A DNA stretch of 47,166 bases from Chloroflexota bacterium (GCA_023381565.1 JAMCRR010000059.1:1-47166); one strand, 5' to 3'; numbered from the stretch's first letter, positions 25,124 through 34,287 are shown. Notes: a model not told the origin generated them from the letters alone. Made by a program: numbers and translations.

Positions 25124-26608
25124 ATGAAACCTACTTCCGCGATTGTTATCGGCGCCGGTATCGGCGGCATTACCGCCGCGGCTCACCTCGCCCGGCACGG
25201 TATCCATGCCACTGTCTTAGAGAAAAATCTCCGGCCTGGAGGCAGGTTTGACCGCTTTTCCTACCAGGGCCACCATTTTGACGCCGGACCTACTCTATAT
25301 ATCATGCCGCTCGTTTACCAAGCAGAATTTGCCACCCTGGGCGCGTCGGTGAACGAGATGCTCGCTCTGCAACGGGTGAACCCCACCTACAACCTGGTTT
25401 TCGATGATGGAGCTCAGCTTGCTCTCACTGCAGACCTGAAGACCATGTGCGCACAGCTGGAGGATCTGGAAAGAGGCAGTTTCGAGGGATTCCTGCGCTA
25501 CATGCAAGAAGGCGCACGGCACTATCAACTGGCAATGGAGCGTCTGGTGCTAAAAGACTTCCGCTCCCCAGGGCAGTTCTTCAACCTGGCTGCCTTGCCC
25601 CTGTTGTTCAGTCTAAAACCGCTCGTCCACCATTACAACAATATGTCGCACTATTTCCGCTCGCCGCGCCTGAAGGCCGCTTTTACTTTCCAGGACGTCT
25701 ATATGGGATTGAGTCCTTTTCAAGCCCCGGCAACCTTTTCCATGATGCCTTATACTGAGATGGCGCATGGAGCCTGGTATCCCAAAGGGGGCATGTACCA
25801 GGTGGTACAAGCGCTCATGCAGGTCGCTGCGAGGGTGGGAGTGGAGTATGAGTTTGGTGCAGAGGTAGACCGAATTGAAATTGCTGAGGGGCGTGCTCGG
25901 GGGGTCAGGCTTAAAGACGGCCGGCGGTTAGAGGCCGACGTAATCGTGGCCAATGCCGACCTGCCATATGTGTATCACGACCTTCTGCCAGACGAGGATT
26001 TAGCCAGGCGGCTTTACCATAAGCGCTACTCCTGCTCGACGATCAGCTTTTTCTGGGGAGTGGACGAGATGTATACCACCCTGGGTCCCCATACCTTATT
26101 TCTGGCCGACGATTACCGTGAAAACTTCCAGAGCATCGTGAATGACCTGACCATACCGGATAACCCCAGCGTCTACGTCCATGCTCCGGCGCGGCTTGAA
26201 GCGGCGATTGCCCCACAGGGAGAGGATACCCTGATCGGGATCGTGCCTGTTGGGCACCTGGATGAAGATGGCCGGCAAGACTGGCAGGCGATCCGGGACC
26301 ATGCCCGAGAGGCTATTTTCCGCAGGCTGGCGCTGCTGGGGATCGATGACCTGCAGGAGCACATCAAATTTGAGATTTGCTACGTGCCACTCTCCTGGCG
26401 CAAGCGTTTCAACCTGATGAAAGGCGCTACTCATGGATTGTGTCACACGCTGACTCAATTAGGCTACTTTCGCCCGCACAACCGTCACCCGCGCTACCCC
26501 AACCTGTATTTCGTCGGTTCGAGCACTCACCCTGGCACCGGCGTGCCGACCGCGCTGGTTTCTGCCCGCCTGGCGGTAACCAGGATCATGGATGATTTGG
26601 GTTTATAG
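25124..26608 (+). CDS. crtI: Phytoene desaturase (CrtI-type FAD oxidoreductase)
   Basis: A 494-aa FAD enzyme. It has the dinucleotide-binding VIGAGIGGITAAAHLARHG with Glu at the end of the second strand (VLEKNLRPGGR), DAGPTLYIMP, a mid-protein VIVANADLPYVYHDLLP block, and the CrtI C-terminal signature GSSTHPGTGVPTALVSARL. It introduces double bonds into a C30 or C40 polyene, giving a coloured carotenoid or apocarotenoid. The start fits immediately after the synthase gene. CrtI and CrtN are hard to separate by motif, so the exact substrate depends on the partner synthase. No cyclase or other carotenoid genes are in the window. Confidence 0.88.
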   Translation: MKPTSAIVIGAGIGGITAAAHLARHGIHATVLEKNLRPGGRFDRFSYQGHHFDAGPTLYIMPLVYQAEFATLGASVNEMLALQRVNPTYNLVFDDGAQLALTADLKTMCAQLEDLERGSFEGFLRYMQEGARHYQLAMERLVLKDFRSPGQFFNLAALPLLFSLKPLVHHYNNMSHYFRSPRLKAAFTFQDVYMGLSPFQAPATFSMMPYTEMAHGAWYPKGGMYQVVQALMQVAARVGVEYEFGAEVDRIEIAEGRARGVRLKDGRRLEADVIVANADLPYVYHDLLPDEDLARRLYHKRYSCSTISFFWGVDEMYTTLGPHTLFLADDYRENFQSIVNDLTIPDNPSVYVHAPARLEAAIAPQGEDTLIGIVPVGHLDEDGRQDWQAIRDHAREAIFRRLALLGIDDLQEHIKFEICYVPLSWRKRFNLMKGATHGLCHTLTQLGYFRPHNRHPRYPNLYFVGSSTHPGTGVPTALVSARLAVTRIMDDLGL

Positions 26609-26980
26609 ATCACGAATAACGGGTACGATTGCCTCAACAATGAGGTCTATAATATTGTTGGTCAATTAGCTTCGGGATGCTCCCCGTAGAGATGCTCTGA
26701 ACCTGACCGGATCTGAAAATCCTCCGATGCATGTATTTTTTGCGCCGGTATTATTTATCTGGAACGGTGTGAATCAATCAGGGGAAATCTATGTTTTAAT
26801 GAAAATATTCATCTTCCGTTAACCTTGATCCTTTATATTTGGATTAATGTTCACGCAATATCGCAATTAAGCGTACGGGTGGGGATTTTATTTTGGCCTC
26901 TGGGCTGTATCACCCTTAGTGAATTGATCGACCTGGAGATTGCTTATCTACCCACACTCGCATATCAATAAGGAGAAGAT
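26609..26980. other. Intergenic region without a recognised gene
   Basis: This 372-base spacer follows the desaturase gene. A weak hairpin (CAACAAT/ATTGTTG around 26635-26658) near its start may end the upstream transcript. The remainder is AT-rich, with AAGGAG five bases before the next ATG and no RNA gene, repeat or convincing promoter that I can support. Confidence 0.45.
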
Positions 26981-27712
26981 ATGGATAGCATGACTCAAAA
27001 AAACCGTTTCCCATGGGGATGGGTGGGGCTTGGCTGCGGTGTGGTGTTCCTTATTGTAGTAGCGGTCGCGGTCTTGGGGGTGATCTTCTTTGTTCCAGCA
27101 ATTCGAACCGGACTTGGCAATCAAAGCCCTGCGGTGAGTCCGATCTTGCCCCCCGGTACCAGCCCGACGCCTGTTCCGAACCAGGGGTCTGGGGCTGGGA
27201 CAACCATTGCAACGTTACCCTTCAAATTTAGTTCCGTAACCGATACATTGGTCCTAACCAATCAATCTCTCGTGGATCAGATGGTCAGCACTCTCAGCCT
27301 GAATAACGACACTGATTTTATGGCCCCCAAGACTTATAAGGGTACCACCACCCTGGATCCGACCAGCAGCTTCACTTTAGGGAATGGTTGGTGCGCAAAA
27401 GATGATGCAACCTTGAAGCAGAACCTGGCCAATATCCATTACTCTTTCAGCATCAACGGCACTAATATCGATCTGAGCAAATATCCAATGATCTACTTCA
27501 CGGATAATCAGGGAGACTCTTGCGCGATCACCGGAATTTCGATCACACCGGAGGCGAATATCAGCGGGAGCTTCCAGATGGTGCTGACTCAGAAATTCAC
27601 CAGCTCGGTCGACGATGGCATCACCGGCACTCCATATCCTGCCGGCGACGTGACCTTCGATTTCACCGTCCAGTTTAGCGGCGCCAAACCGAACCCGGGG
27701 ACGACGCTGTAG
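26981..27712 (+). CDS. Membrane-anchored extracytoplasmic protein, function unknown
   Basis: A 243-aa protein with a short cytoplasmic start, one strong membrane anchor at about residues 15-42 (GCGVVFLIVVAVAVLGVIFF), a Pro/Ser/Thr-rich linker to about residue 75 (PPGTSPTPVPNQGSG), and an extracytoplasmic beta-rich domain. There is one Cys pair (GWCAKDD, DSCAITG) that could form a disulfide. The family is unknown to me. It is expressed alone: AAGGAG precedes the ATG and a good intrinsic terminator follows at 27755. Confidence 0.7.
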   Translation: MDSMTQKNRFPWGWVGLGCGVVFLIVVAVAVLGVIFFVPAIRTGLGNQSPAVSPILPPGTSPTPVPNQGSGAGTTIATLPFKFSSVTDTLVLTNQSLVDQMVSTLSLNNDTDFMAPKTYKGTTTLDPTSSFTLGNGWCAKDDATLKQNLANIHYSFSINGTNIDLSKYPMIYFTDNQGDSCAITGISITPEANISGSFQMVLTQKFTSSVDDGITGTPYPAGDVTFDFTVQFSGAKPNPGTTL

Positions 27713-27754
27713 CCAGGGACGTCAATAGCAGCATCCTAATATTCGAAGGATAGA

Positions 27755-27803
27755 AAATATACCTCTCTTGAGAAATTCTAGGAGGTATATTTATTTTACT
27801 TTT
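27755..27803 (+). terminator. Intrinsic terminator
   Basis: AAATATACCTC (27755-27765) and GAGGTATATTT (27782-27792) form a perfect 11-bp stem with a 16-base loop, followed by a T-rich stretch (TTATTTTACTTTT). It lies 42 bases after the stop of the membrane-anchored gene. Confidence 0.75.
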
Positions 27804-27927
27804 GCTGATTAGATGCAATATTTTAAGATTTCTTCTCTCCTCAGAACGAACCGAATAATCGCACCTGGGGTTGTATAAGCAAGTTATTAACTCAGGTATT
27901 CTTGGCCAGACCACCACGGAGGGAAGC

Positions 27928-28278
27928 ATGATTATTCGCGTTCTCCATGCAAAAGTATTTCCTGGGAAACAGGCTGAATTTAAGCAAATTATTGAACTCT
28001 TTTCGGTTCCACAAGTAGCGAAGAAGAATGGAATGATCGGACTTTATCCCGGTGAAAATAATGGGGGTGACTCGAACGAATTTGTGCTGGTATCCCTGTG
28101 GAAAAACATCGCGAAATATAAACGATATACGCTGGAAGACTGGATGAAGGCAATTCTCCCGGAAGAAGCGTTACCCCTGCTTTCCGAATGGCGCTTGCAG
28201 CATTATGAAACCTTCGGAATTGCTGAGGAAAGTACAAACCCGCTGTTCAAATACATGAGCTACCAGCCTGTTGGATAG
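27928..28278 (+). CDS. Small antibiotic-biosynthesis-monooxygenase-like (ABM) protein
   Basis: A 116-aa dimeric alpha+beta barrel type protein. MIIRVLHAKVFPGKQAEFKQ, MIGLYPGE and NEFVLVSLWKNIAKYKRYT follow the ABM layout of a first strand, a helix and a WKN-type strand. Members are small monooxygenases or have unknown roles. The chosen ATG has GGAGG five bases upstream; a TTG-initiated frame starting at 27871 is longer but lacks a ribosome-binding site and adds no conserved residues. Confidence 0.75.
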   Translation: MIIRVLHAKVFPGKQAEFKQIIELFSVPQVAKKNGMIGLYPGENNGGDSNEFVLVSLWKNIAKYKRYTLEDWMKAILPEEALPLLSEWRLQHYETFGIAEESTNPLFKYMSYQPVG

Positions 28279-28502
28279 CCATTAATCGCTCACTTATCTT
28301 CGATTATCAAAACCAGATAATACCCTGGCGCTTCCCAGCCTAACCTTGATGGGTAGGTTGAGTAGCCAGTGGCAATTGCATTGCCCAAATCTCCCTACTA
28401 TACTTATATAAGTTATCCTCACTGATCCAGGTTATCCGGCGTTGAGAATGGGTGCCTATACCCATCCATCAAATATCTAGATATTGAAAATCGGAGTGAT
28501 AA

Positions 28503-28598
28503 ATGAACGCGAGTAAGTATTGGGTGAAACCCGGTTCGAAGGTACATCTGGCTGATATCGATACCAGCGGTAAAACGCATTTCCACGAGGATAAATAA
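28503..28598 (+). pseudogene. Separated N-terminal segment of the PPK2 gene
   Basis: An ATG at 28503 with GGAG about seven bases upstream opens a 31-codon frame, MNASKYWVKPGSKVHLADID and onward, ending at TAA (28596-28598). VKPGSKVxLxDID is the usual N-terminus of PPK2 polyphosphate kinases. The kinase frame resumes in the same frame two codons after the TAA, so a single nonsense codon divides the gene. One base change (for example GAA or CAA to TAA) would explain it; a sequencing error is the simple alternative. Confidence 0.8.
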
Positions 28599-28604
28599 AC
28601 AGGC

Positions 28605-29318
28605 ATGCAGGATATGGTGAAATATCGAGAATTTATTGCTGAAATGCAGGAAAGGTTATATGCCGAGCATAAACAACGCTTGTTAATTATCCTGCAGGCA
28701 ATGGATACCGGCGGAAAAGATGGAACGATATCAGCTGTTTTTGAGGGGGTCAATCCCCAGGGGGTACGTATAGCCAATTTTAAGACGCCGACCCAACTAG
28801 AGCTGGATCACGATTACCTCTGGCGAGTTCATCCTCAAACCCCAGGAAAAGGTGAAATCGTGGTTTTCAATCGCTCACATTATGAGGATGTATTGGTCGT
28901 TCGGGTTCATAATCTGGTGCCGAAGGAGTGCTGGCGTAAGCGATATCGACATATCAACGATTTCGAGCGTTTATTGAGCGACGAAGGTACCACGATATTA
29001 AAATTTTATTTGCATATCGCCCTGGAAACCCAAAAAGAGCGCCTGCTGGATCGGATTAATACCCCTAAAAAGAATTGGAAATTTAACCCTGGCGATATTG
29101 AAGAGCGTAAATATTGGCCAGACTATATGAACGCTTACGAAGATGCTCTCAGCCAGACGAGCACCGATTGGGCGCCCTGGTATGTGGTTCCCAGCGACCA
29201 CAATTGGGTTCGCGAGTTGGTCGTGGCTGGGATTATCGCCGAAACCCTCGAGAAAATGAATCCACAATACCCCCACCCTGTGGAAAAAATTGAACAATAC
29301 AGGGAAAAATTAATCTGA
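28605..29318 (+). CDS. ppk2: Polyphosphate kinase 2 (PPK2), N-terminus cut by an in-frame stop
   Basis: PPK2 enzymes transfer phosphate between polyphosphate and nucleotides, usually driving NDP or NMP phosphorylation. The 237-aa open part has Walker A (QAMDTGGKDGT), Walker B (VVFNRSHYEDVLVVRV), the lid segment (KRYRHINDFERLL) and WKFNPGDIEERKYWPDY, so the catalytic core is complete. With the 31-codon piece before the TAA the full gene would be about 272 aa, the normal length. The internal ATG at 28605 has only a weak AGG two bases upstream. The protein may be made at low level by reinitiation, or the gene may be newly inactivated. Confidence 0.88.
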   Translation: MQDMVKYREFIAEMQERLYAEHKQRLLIILQAMDTGGKDGTISAVFEGVNPQGVRIANFKTPTQLELDHDYLWRVHPQTPGKGEIVVFNRSHYEDVLVVRVHNLVPKECWRKRYRHINDFERLLSDEGTTILKFYLHIALETQKERLLDRINTPKKNWKFNPGDIEERKYWPDYMNAYEDALSQTSTDWAPWYVVPSDHNWVRELVVAGIIAETLEKMNPQYPHPVEKIEQYREKLI

Positions 29319-29676
29319 ATATTCTTATCCCTCATCCAACATTCTCGGCTGGTATTTCGGCGCCTCGGCCAGATGGGTGGGCTGGATACTGTTTACCCCG
29401 AACAGGTTGGCGATTGCGCGCGCCAACTTGAGAACCCCGGCTCGGCGCTCAATTGCAGCGAAAATCCCCACAAGGACTTCGAGATACTTTCATTTTCAAA
29501 TTTGGTAGCTATAATGGAGAGAGATCATTAATCTTTATGATTTGGATATCGGGGAAATTTGATTCCTGTTCGTAATTGATCTAGTCGCAGGAAAAAATCA
29601 CGCGCTAGAAATCCACGCCGCGGCATAGGTTGGGATATTCGGGAGGTAGGGCAAGGAATATCAAGGGAGAGGAAAA
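29319..29676. other. Intergenic region holding a comM remnant
   Basis: The first part (29325 to about 29465) is a decayed 3' fragment of comM, listed separately. After it, TATAAT at 29510-29515 is a possible -10 element for the following plus-strand gene, but no matching -35 is evident. A ribosome-binding site (GGGAGAGG) stands just before the next ATG. Nothing else was recognised. Confidence 0.55.
29325..29465 (-). pseudogene. Decayed 3' fragment of a comM-like gene
   Basis: Read on the minus strand, this stretch encodes VLKLARAIANLFGVNSIQ, then PTHLAEAPKYQPRM and a stop at 29327-29325. The intact comM in this window ends VLKLARTIADLAGADSIQ, then PTHLAEALQYRPRM, so about 38 codons align in one frame with scattered substitutions. 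Beyond VLKLA the similarity fades, and no ATG or upstream ComM domain is present. It is a remnant of a duplicated or displaced comM copy. Confidence 0.85.
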
Positions 29677-31578
29677 ATGAATAAATCAATTCATCCAATC
29701 CTTGAATTGATGCCTCTCGTATTCATATTGGGTGGGTGCTCTGTTACCCCACCTTTTCTTCCGCTTGAACTGCCCTTAGCCGCAAGATCGGCGAATGATA
29801 TTTCGCCCAGAGAATCCACCGAAGAACCTGGAGCCGATGAGTGTACTGCCGGCGTGGCCGACGGCGATGTGACCGTGGACGGCCGTCCGTTGCTGTGGAA
29901 ACTACGCAATGAGAGTGACGTGACCAATGATATGCATTATTTTAGCTCAGACGAGGATCATTATCCTGGACTTGGTCCCGCCGCGTATAGCTACCTTGCA
30001 GTAGGACCTGCAAATGATCCTCCCGAAGGACCGGTTCGTCAGGGCTTGAATTCACAGGGTCTGGCTGTTGGATGGAATGTACTCAGCAGCAGCGGATGGG
30101 AGTTGCTTAACCATCAATCTCTCGGATTCTACGACGCCGTAAGCCAGGTGCGAACGTACTTGAATGCGATGACTGATCTCTCGACGTTTAACTACTTTAT
30201 TGATACACGCGGAGAGGCTTCCTTATGGGAAAGCCAAATAGGTGCGGAACAACACTGGGAGTACAATACCCGCGCTCCAGCAAGAGACGGTCAATGGATC
30301 GATGTTGACAATGCCGACGGCGATAACAATTACGCGACCGGCACAGATGTGAATCTTTCTGGATGGGTAGTGAGAGCCAATGATCCAGGTCACTTCAATA
30401 CTGATGGAAGTGACGATCTCGCAAATACAGGTCGCTATAAAGTAGGGCGAGACATTATTGGATCCTTGATCTACAACAATGGGGATGGTACTACCCTCTC
30501 GGCAAAACACCTGGCAGAGAGTTTCTTTCGCACGAATGCATTGGCCATCAGTAATACTGTCTCTAATACGATCGTTCAGGGTGTGCTTTCCTCAGAAGAT
30601 CCAAGATTATCGACCCTGTGGGTGTTGTTGGGTCACAGCGAAACAGGTATTTTTGTGCCTGTTTGGCTCCATGGCGTCGAATCCGAGGGGGAAAATCACG
30701 TCCCTCAATACCTCGATGATGGCGATGACGGGATATCGGTCTACACTCCTGCCAGGGGAATGTACAATGCAGGCTTCAATCAGACGAACGTCCAGGCACG
30801 CACTTTGCCCTTCGAAGGACACCTGTTTGATGTGGTGAATAAAATTTTGCTGCCAGATTGGCGCAGTCGGGATTGGTCAGATAGTGCCGACGTCATTGCT
30901 ATCGGTGAGGAAATGAGGCGCGTCCAGGAGCAGATGGATGAAGATGCTTACTGGCATCTCAATTATTTATTTGATCATGGCGCTACCAGTAACTATGCAC
31001 CGATAATCTCCATTGTCTCTGTTTCTTATGATGATCTGGAAGCCACATTCTCTGTCACAACTCATGATGCCGACGGTGACAATGTGAACTATCTATTTAA
31101 CTACGGCGATGGTCAGATCGGCTCTAACGACACCCATCAGTACCCTCAGGCTGGTCATTATCTTGTATCCTGCACGGGGACTGATCAACATGGTGTTTCA
31201 CAGACTGATTGGCTTTTCGTCACATTGGAAGTATCGGAATACACCCCAACCCCCACAAATACACCGACCGCCACCTCTACCCCAACCCGTACTGCTACAC
31301 CGACCTCCTCATCTACCCCAACCCGTACTGCAACAGCGACCTCCACATCTACCCCAACCCGTACTGCTACACCGACCTCCACCTCTACCCCAACCCGTAC
31401 TGCTGCACCGACCCAGACCGCCACCCCAACTCCCAGCAACACTCCGACCCAAACCACTACACCAACTCAAACTGCCTCCCCAACCCAGACCCGTAACCCA
31501 TCAGTGACGCCAAAAATGACGGGCAGGCCCGACCCCCAGGTGGAGTGTGCGATCTATATCCCAATGGTCATTCGATAA
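29677..31578 (+). CDS. Secreted Ntn-hydrolase-like lipoprotein with PKD-like domain and Thr/Pro tail
   Basis: A 633-aa exported protein. The signal peptide ends in a lipobox-like ILGGC (Cys21). Cys56 in [21 protein letters not shown] fits the catalytic N-terminal nucleophile of linear-amide (C45/choloylglycine-hydrolase-like) Ntn hydrolases, with [11 protein letters not shown] and [13 protein letters not shown] as further family-like blocks. Near residues 445-520 comes a PKD-like beta-sandwich ([19 protein letters not shown]), then about 85 residues of Thr/Pro repeats and a final IYIPMVIR. The substrate is unknown; other amidase families are possible. The gene lies between a comM remnant and the intact comM. 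Confidence 0.72.
   Translation: MNKSIHPILELMPLVFILGGCSVTPPFLPLELPLAARSANDISPRESTEEPGADECTAGVADGDVTVDGRPLLWKLRNESDVTNDMHYFSSDEDHYPGLGPAAYSYLAVGPANDPPEGPVRQGLNSQGLAVGWNVLSSSGWELLNHQSLGFYDAVSQVRTYLNAMTDLSTFNYFIDTRGEASLWESQIGAEQHWEYNTRAPARDGQWIDVDNADGDNNYATGTDVNLSGWVVRANDPGHFNTDGSDDLANTGRYKVGRDIIGSLIYNNGDGTTLSAKHLAESFFRTNALAISNTVSNTIVQGVLSSEDPRLSTLWVLLGHSETGIFVPVWLHGVESEGENHVPQYLDDGDDGISVYTPARGMYNAGFNQTNVQARTLPFEGHLFDVVNKILLPDWRSRDWSDSADVIAIGEEMRRVQEQMDEDAYWHLNYLFDHGATSNYAPIISIVSVSYDDLEATFSVTTHDADGDNVNYLFNYGDGQIGSNDTHQYPQAGHYLVSCTGTDQHGVSQTDWLFVTLEVSEYTPTPTNTPTATSTPTRTATPTSSSTPTRTATATSTSTPTRTATPTSTSTPTRTAAPTQTATPTPSNTPTQTTTPTQTASPTQTRNPSVTPKMTGRPDPQVECAIYIPMVIR
31276..31407 (+). repeat. 36-bp coding tandem repeat
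   Basis: Units starting TCTACCCCAACCCGTACTGC begin at 31276, 31312, 31348 and 31384, an exact 36-base period with few differences. They encode a 12-residue unit, [12 protein letters not shown] and variants, in the Thr/Pro linker of the secreted hydrolase. There are no spacers, so this is not a CRISPR array. Such repeats change copy number by slippage. Confidence 0.92.
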
Positions 31579-31622
31579 CGGATTGAGGAAATTGTACTTA
31601 AGTAAATAGTTGTGGTACTACC

Positions 31623-33161
31623 TCACGCATCCATCATCCTTGGCCGGTATTGCAACGCCTCAGCTAGATGGGTAGGCTGGATGCTGTCGGCGCCGGCCAG
31701 GTCGGCAATGGTGCGGGCAAGCTTGAGCACCCGGTGGTATGCTCGAGCGGAGAGCTGCAGCTGGCTCATAGCAGTACGCATCAGGCTGCGTCCCGAATCG
31801 TCTAACTGGCAGAATTTGCGCACTTCGGCCGGATGCATGTCGGCGTTACAGGCAATGTGATCGAGGTTGAGCAGGTCGGGATGCCCGAAACGCTCGCGCT
31901 GGCGCTGGCGGGCGGTTTCTACGCGCGCTCGCACAACCGAAGACGCTTCGCCGAGGCGGTCGTCGCTGAGCTTCTCATATTCCACACGGGGCACCTGGAC
32001 GTGGATATCGATGCGGTCGAGCAAAGGACCGGAGATGCGTTTCTGGTATTTAGTCACCGTGCCGGAGGAACAGGTGCAGGCTTTCACGGGGTCGCCGTAA
32101 TAGCCGCACGGGCAGGGGTTCATGGCCGCCACCAATTGCGAGTTTGCCGGGAAAGTGAGCGAGCCCTGGGCGCGGCTGATGGTGACGACTTTGTCTTCGA
32201 TAGGCTGGCGGAGGACCTCCAGGACGCGCGGGCCAAACTCGGGCAGCTCGTCCAGGAAAAGCACACCGCGGTGGGCAAGCGAAACCTCTCCGGGGTGGGG
32301 CCAATTACCCCCACCCACCAGCCCGGCGTGCGAGATTGTATGGTGGGGAGCGCGGAAGGGCCGGCTGCGGATCAGGGGGACGTCTGGAGGAAGCTGGTCG
32401 GCTACGGAATAGATGCGCGTAACGTCCAGGGCTTCGTCGATTGTCATGGTGGGAAGGATAGCCGGTAAGGCGCGGGCCAGGAGGGTTTTCCCTGCTCCTG
32501 GAGGTCCAACCATCAGCACGTTATGCCCTCCCGCTGCAGCCACCTCCAATGCGCGTTTGACGTGCTCCTGCCCTTTGATATCCCGGAAATCCGTTGGGAC
32601 GGTCACGTCGGCGTCTTCAGGTTTGACAGGCGGATGGGGCTCAATCGGCGCCCTACCGGTCAGATGCCCATACAGCGCGGCCAGGGAGGCGATGGGGATG
32701 ACCTCGAGATCGGGGAGCAAAGCAGCTTCGGCAGCGTCGGCCACCGGGACAAACAGGCGTTTGAAACCCTGCTGGCGAGCGACGGCTGCCATGGGCAGAA
32801 CGCCGCGCACGTGGCGCACGCTGCCATCCAGTGATAGCTCGCCGATCACCAGGGTATCCTCCAGGCTGCGGGCAGAAACCTGCTCGGTCATAGCCATCAC
32901 ACCCAGGGCGATGGGCAGGTCGTAAGAAGGCCCTTCTTTGCGCACCGAGGCGGGCGCCAGGTTGACGGTGACCCGTTTGCGCGGGTAGAACAACCCGGCG
33001 TTTTTAATAGCCGCCTGGACACGCTCGCGGCTTTCCTGGACGGCCGTATCAGGCAGGCCGACAATGACCATACCCGGCAGACCCATGCCGGTATCGACTT
33101 CGACCTCGACGATCACACCTTCGAGGCCGATCACGGCGCAGGAGAAGATGCGCGCGAGCAT
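31623..33161 (-). CDS. comM: YifB/ComM family Mg-chelatase-like AAA+ ATPase
   Basis: A 512-aa AAA+ protein. The N-terminal Lon-protease-like S5 domain (MLARIFSCAVIGLEGVIVEV) lacks a protease site; the central ATPase has Walker A GPPGAGKTLLARALP, Walker B GVLFLDELPEF, and a C-terminal helical domain ending QPTHLAEALQYRPRM. In Vibrio and Haemophilus ComM is a hexameric helicase that aids branch migration of incoming DNA during natural transformation. YifB proteins are also widespread in non-competent bacteria. Full length and intact motifs suggest function. A remnant of a second 3' end lies 2.3 kb to the left. Confidence 0.94.
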   Translation of the reverse strand: MLARIFSCAVIGLEGVIVEVEVDTGMGLPGMVIVGLPDTAVQESRERVQAAIKNAGLFYPRKRVTVNLAPASVRKEGPSYDLPIALGVMAMTEQVSARSLEDTLVIGELSLDGSVRHVRGVLPMAAVARQQGFKRLFVPVADAAEAALLPDLEVIPIASLAALYGHLTGRAPIEPHPPVKPEDADVTVPTDFRDIKGQEHVKRALEVAAAGGHNVLMVGPPGAGKTLLARALPAILPTMTIDEALDVTRIYSVADQLPPDVPLIRSRPFRAPHHTISHAGLVGGGNWPHPGEVSLAHRGVLFLDELPEFGPRVLEVLRQPIEDKVVTISRAQGSLTFPANSQLVAAMNPCPCGYYGDPVKACTCSSGTVTKYQKRISGPLLDRIDIHVQVPRVEYEKLSDDRLGEASSVVRARVETARQRQRERFGHPDLLNLDHIACNADMHPAEVRKFCQLDDSGRSLMRTAMSQLQLSARAYHRVLKLARTIADLAGADSIQPTHLAEALQYRPRMMDA

Positions 33162-33236
33162 CGGTTATTGACCGAGAGGGCAGGGAGGGGTTGTGGTGGA
33201 TGGCATCATTGGTTGCGCATAGTCAATATATCAGTG

Positions 33237-34094
33237 TTATTCGCTGGAAGGTTTCTCTGGTGAGTGGCTTAATCCGTTCTTGCCGAGCTCCTGCGAGCGC
33301 TCGAAGGCAGCCCAAACAGCCCGCGAAATGGCCGTGCGAAAGCCGGCTTTCTCGAGGTAATACAGCGCGGCTGCCGAAGTGCCTCCAGGGGAGGTGACCT
33401 GGTTTCTCAACGCCGCGGGATGCTGCTTATTTTTCGTGTAGAAGTCGACCGAGCCCAGGATGGTCTGGACGACAAGCTGTTCGGAAATCCGCCGGGGCAG
33501 CCCCAGGTGGACCCCAGCGTCAATCATCGCTTCCAGGAAGAGGAAGACGTACGCCGGTCCTGTGCCGGATAACGCCGTAGCCATATCCAGGTAGCTTTCT
33601 TCCTCGACATAGACCTCGCTGCCCAGGGCGCCTAAAATCTGCCGCGCCAGATCGCTTTGCTCGGCTGAAACCGAGGGGGAGGCAGTCCATACGGTGATGC
33701 CTTCGCCAATCTGGGCGGGGGTGTTGGGCATGGCGCGCACAATCACGGAGTGGCTCAAACCCTGGTCGATCTTTTGAATAGCTGCGCCGGCAACAATCGA
33801 TATGACTAAAGCCTCATTGGGGATGCAACCCTGCAAGCCCTTTAAAACTCTATCCAATCGCTGCGGCTTTACCGAAAGGACGACGATCGATGCCTCTTTC
33901 ACCGCCTGAATATTGTCGGTATAGGGGTTCACGCCGTAACGCTTCTGCAGCTCGTCGCCGCGCTCGTTGCGCGGGCCGGAGGCAGCCAGCTGCTCGGGTT
34001 GCGCCAGTCCCTGGCGGAGCAAACCTGCAATGATGGCTTCACCCATCACTCCCGCGCCGATAAACGCTAACTTGCCATTGATATTCACAGCCAC
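33237..34094 (-). CDS. proC: Pyrroline-5-carboxylate reductase
   Basis: ProC makes L-proline from 1-pyrroline-5-carboxylate with NAD(P)H in the cytoplasm, the last step of proline synthesis. The 285-aa protein has the Rossmann loop FIGAGVMGEAIIAGL, SVKPQRL, RAMPNTPAQIGEG and the C-terminal ProC signature beginning at TALSGTGPAYVFLFLEAM, with LRNQVTSPGGTSAAALYYLE. It lies 75 bases before comM with the same orientation and is divergent from the histidine kinase gene. Confidence 0.96.
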   Translation of the reverse strand: MAVNINGKLAFIGAGVMGEAIIAGLLRQGLAQPEQLAASGPRNERGDELQKRYGVNPYTDNIQAVKEASIVVLSVKPQRLDRVLKGLQGCIPNEALVISIVAGAAIQKIDQGLSHSVIVRAMPNTPAQIGEGITVWTASPSVSAEQSDLARQILGALGSEVYVEEESYLDMATALSGTGPAYVFLFLEAMIDAGVHLGLPRRISEQLVVQTILGSVDFYTKNKQHPAALRNQVTSPGGTSAAALYYLEKAGFRTAISRAVWAAFERSQELGKNGLSHSPEKPSSE

Positions 34095-34287
34095 CTCTTA
34101 AATTACCATGCTGCAGTCGAAAATAATGCCATGCAGCCGTATCGATATGGTTAATGACGGTATTTCACGAATACCCTGTTAGTTTAGGGTGGAAGACCGC
34201 TCCTGTCAACTGAATCGGCTTCCAATAAAGCGTTGCTTGAACGAATTTCATCAAGAAAGGGGTGTTACAATTGCCAATATTACCACG

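Noticed and set aside
28279..28502. Riboswitch or small RNA before the PPK2 gene
   Set aside because: A short CTAACC/GGTTGAG pairing is possible, but I see no known riboswitch core or terminator and cannot support a call.
31276..31407. CRISPR-like 36-bp repeats
   Set aside because: The period is 36 bases but there are no spacers, and the repeats are in-frame coding sequence for a Thr/Pro linker.
31185..31457. 90-codon minus-strand frame of Val/Gly repeats
   Set aside because: It is the antisense of the Thr/Pro repeat region and has no independent support.
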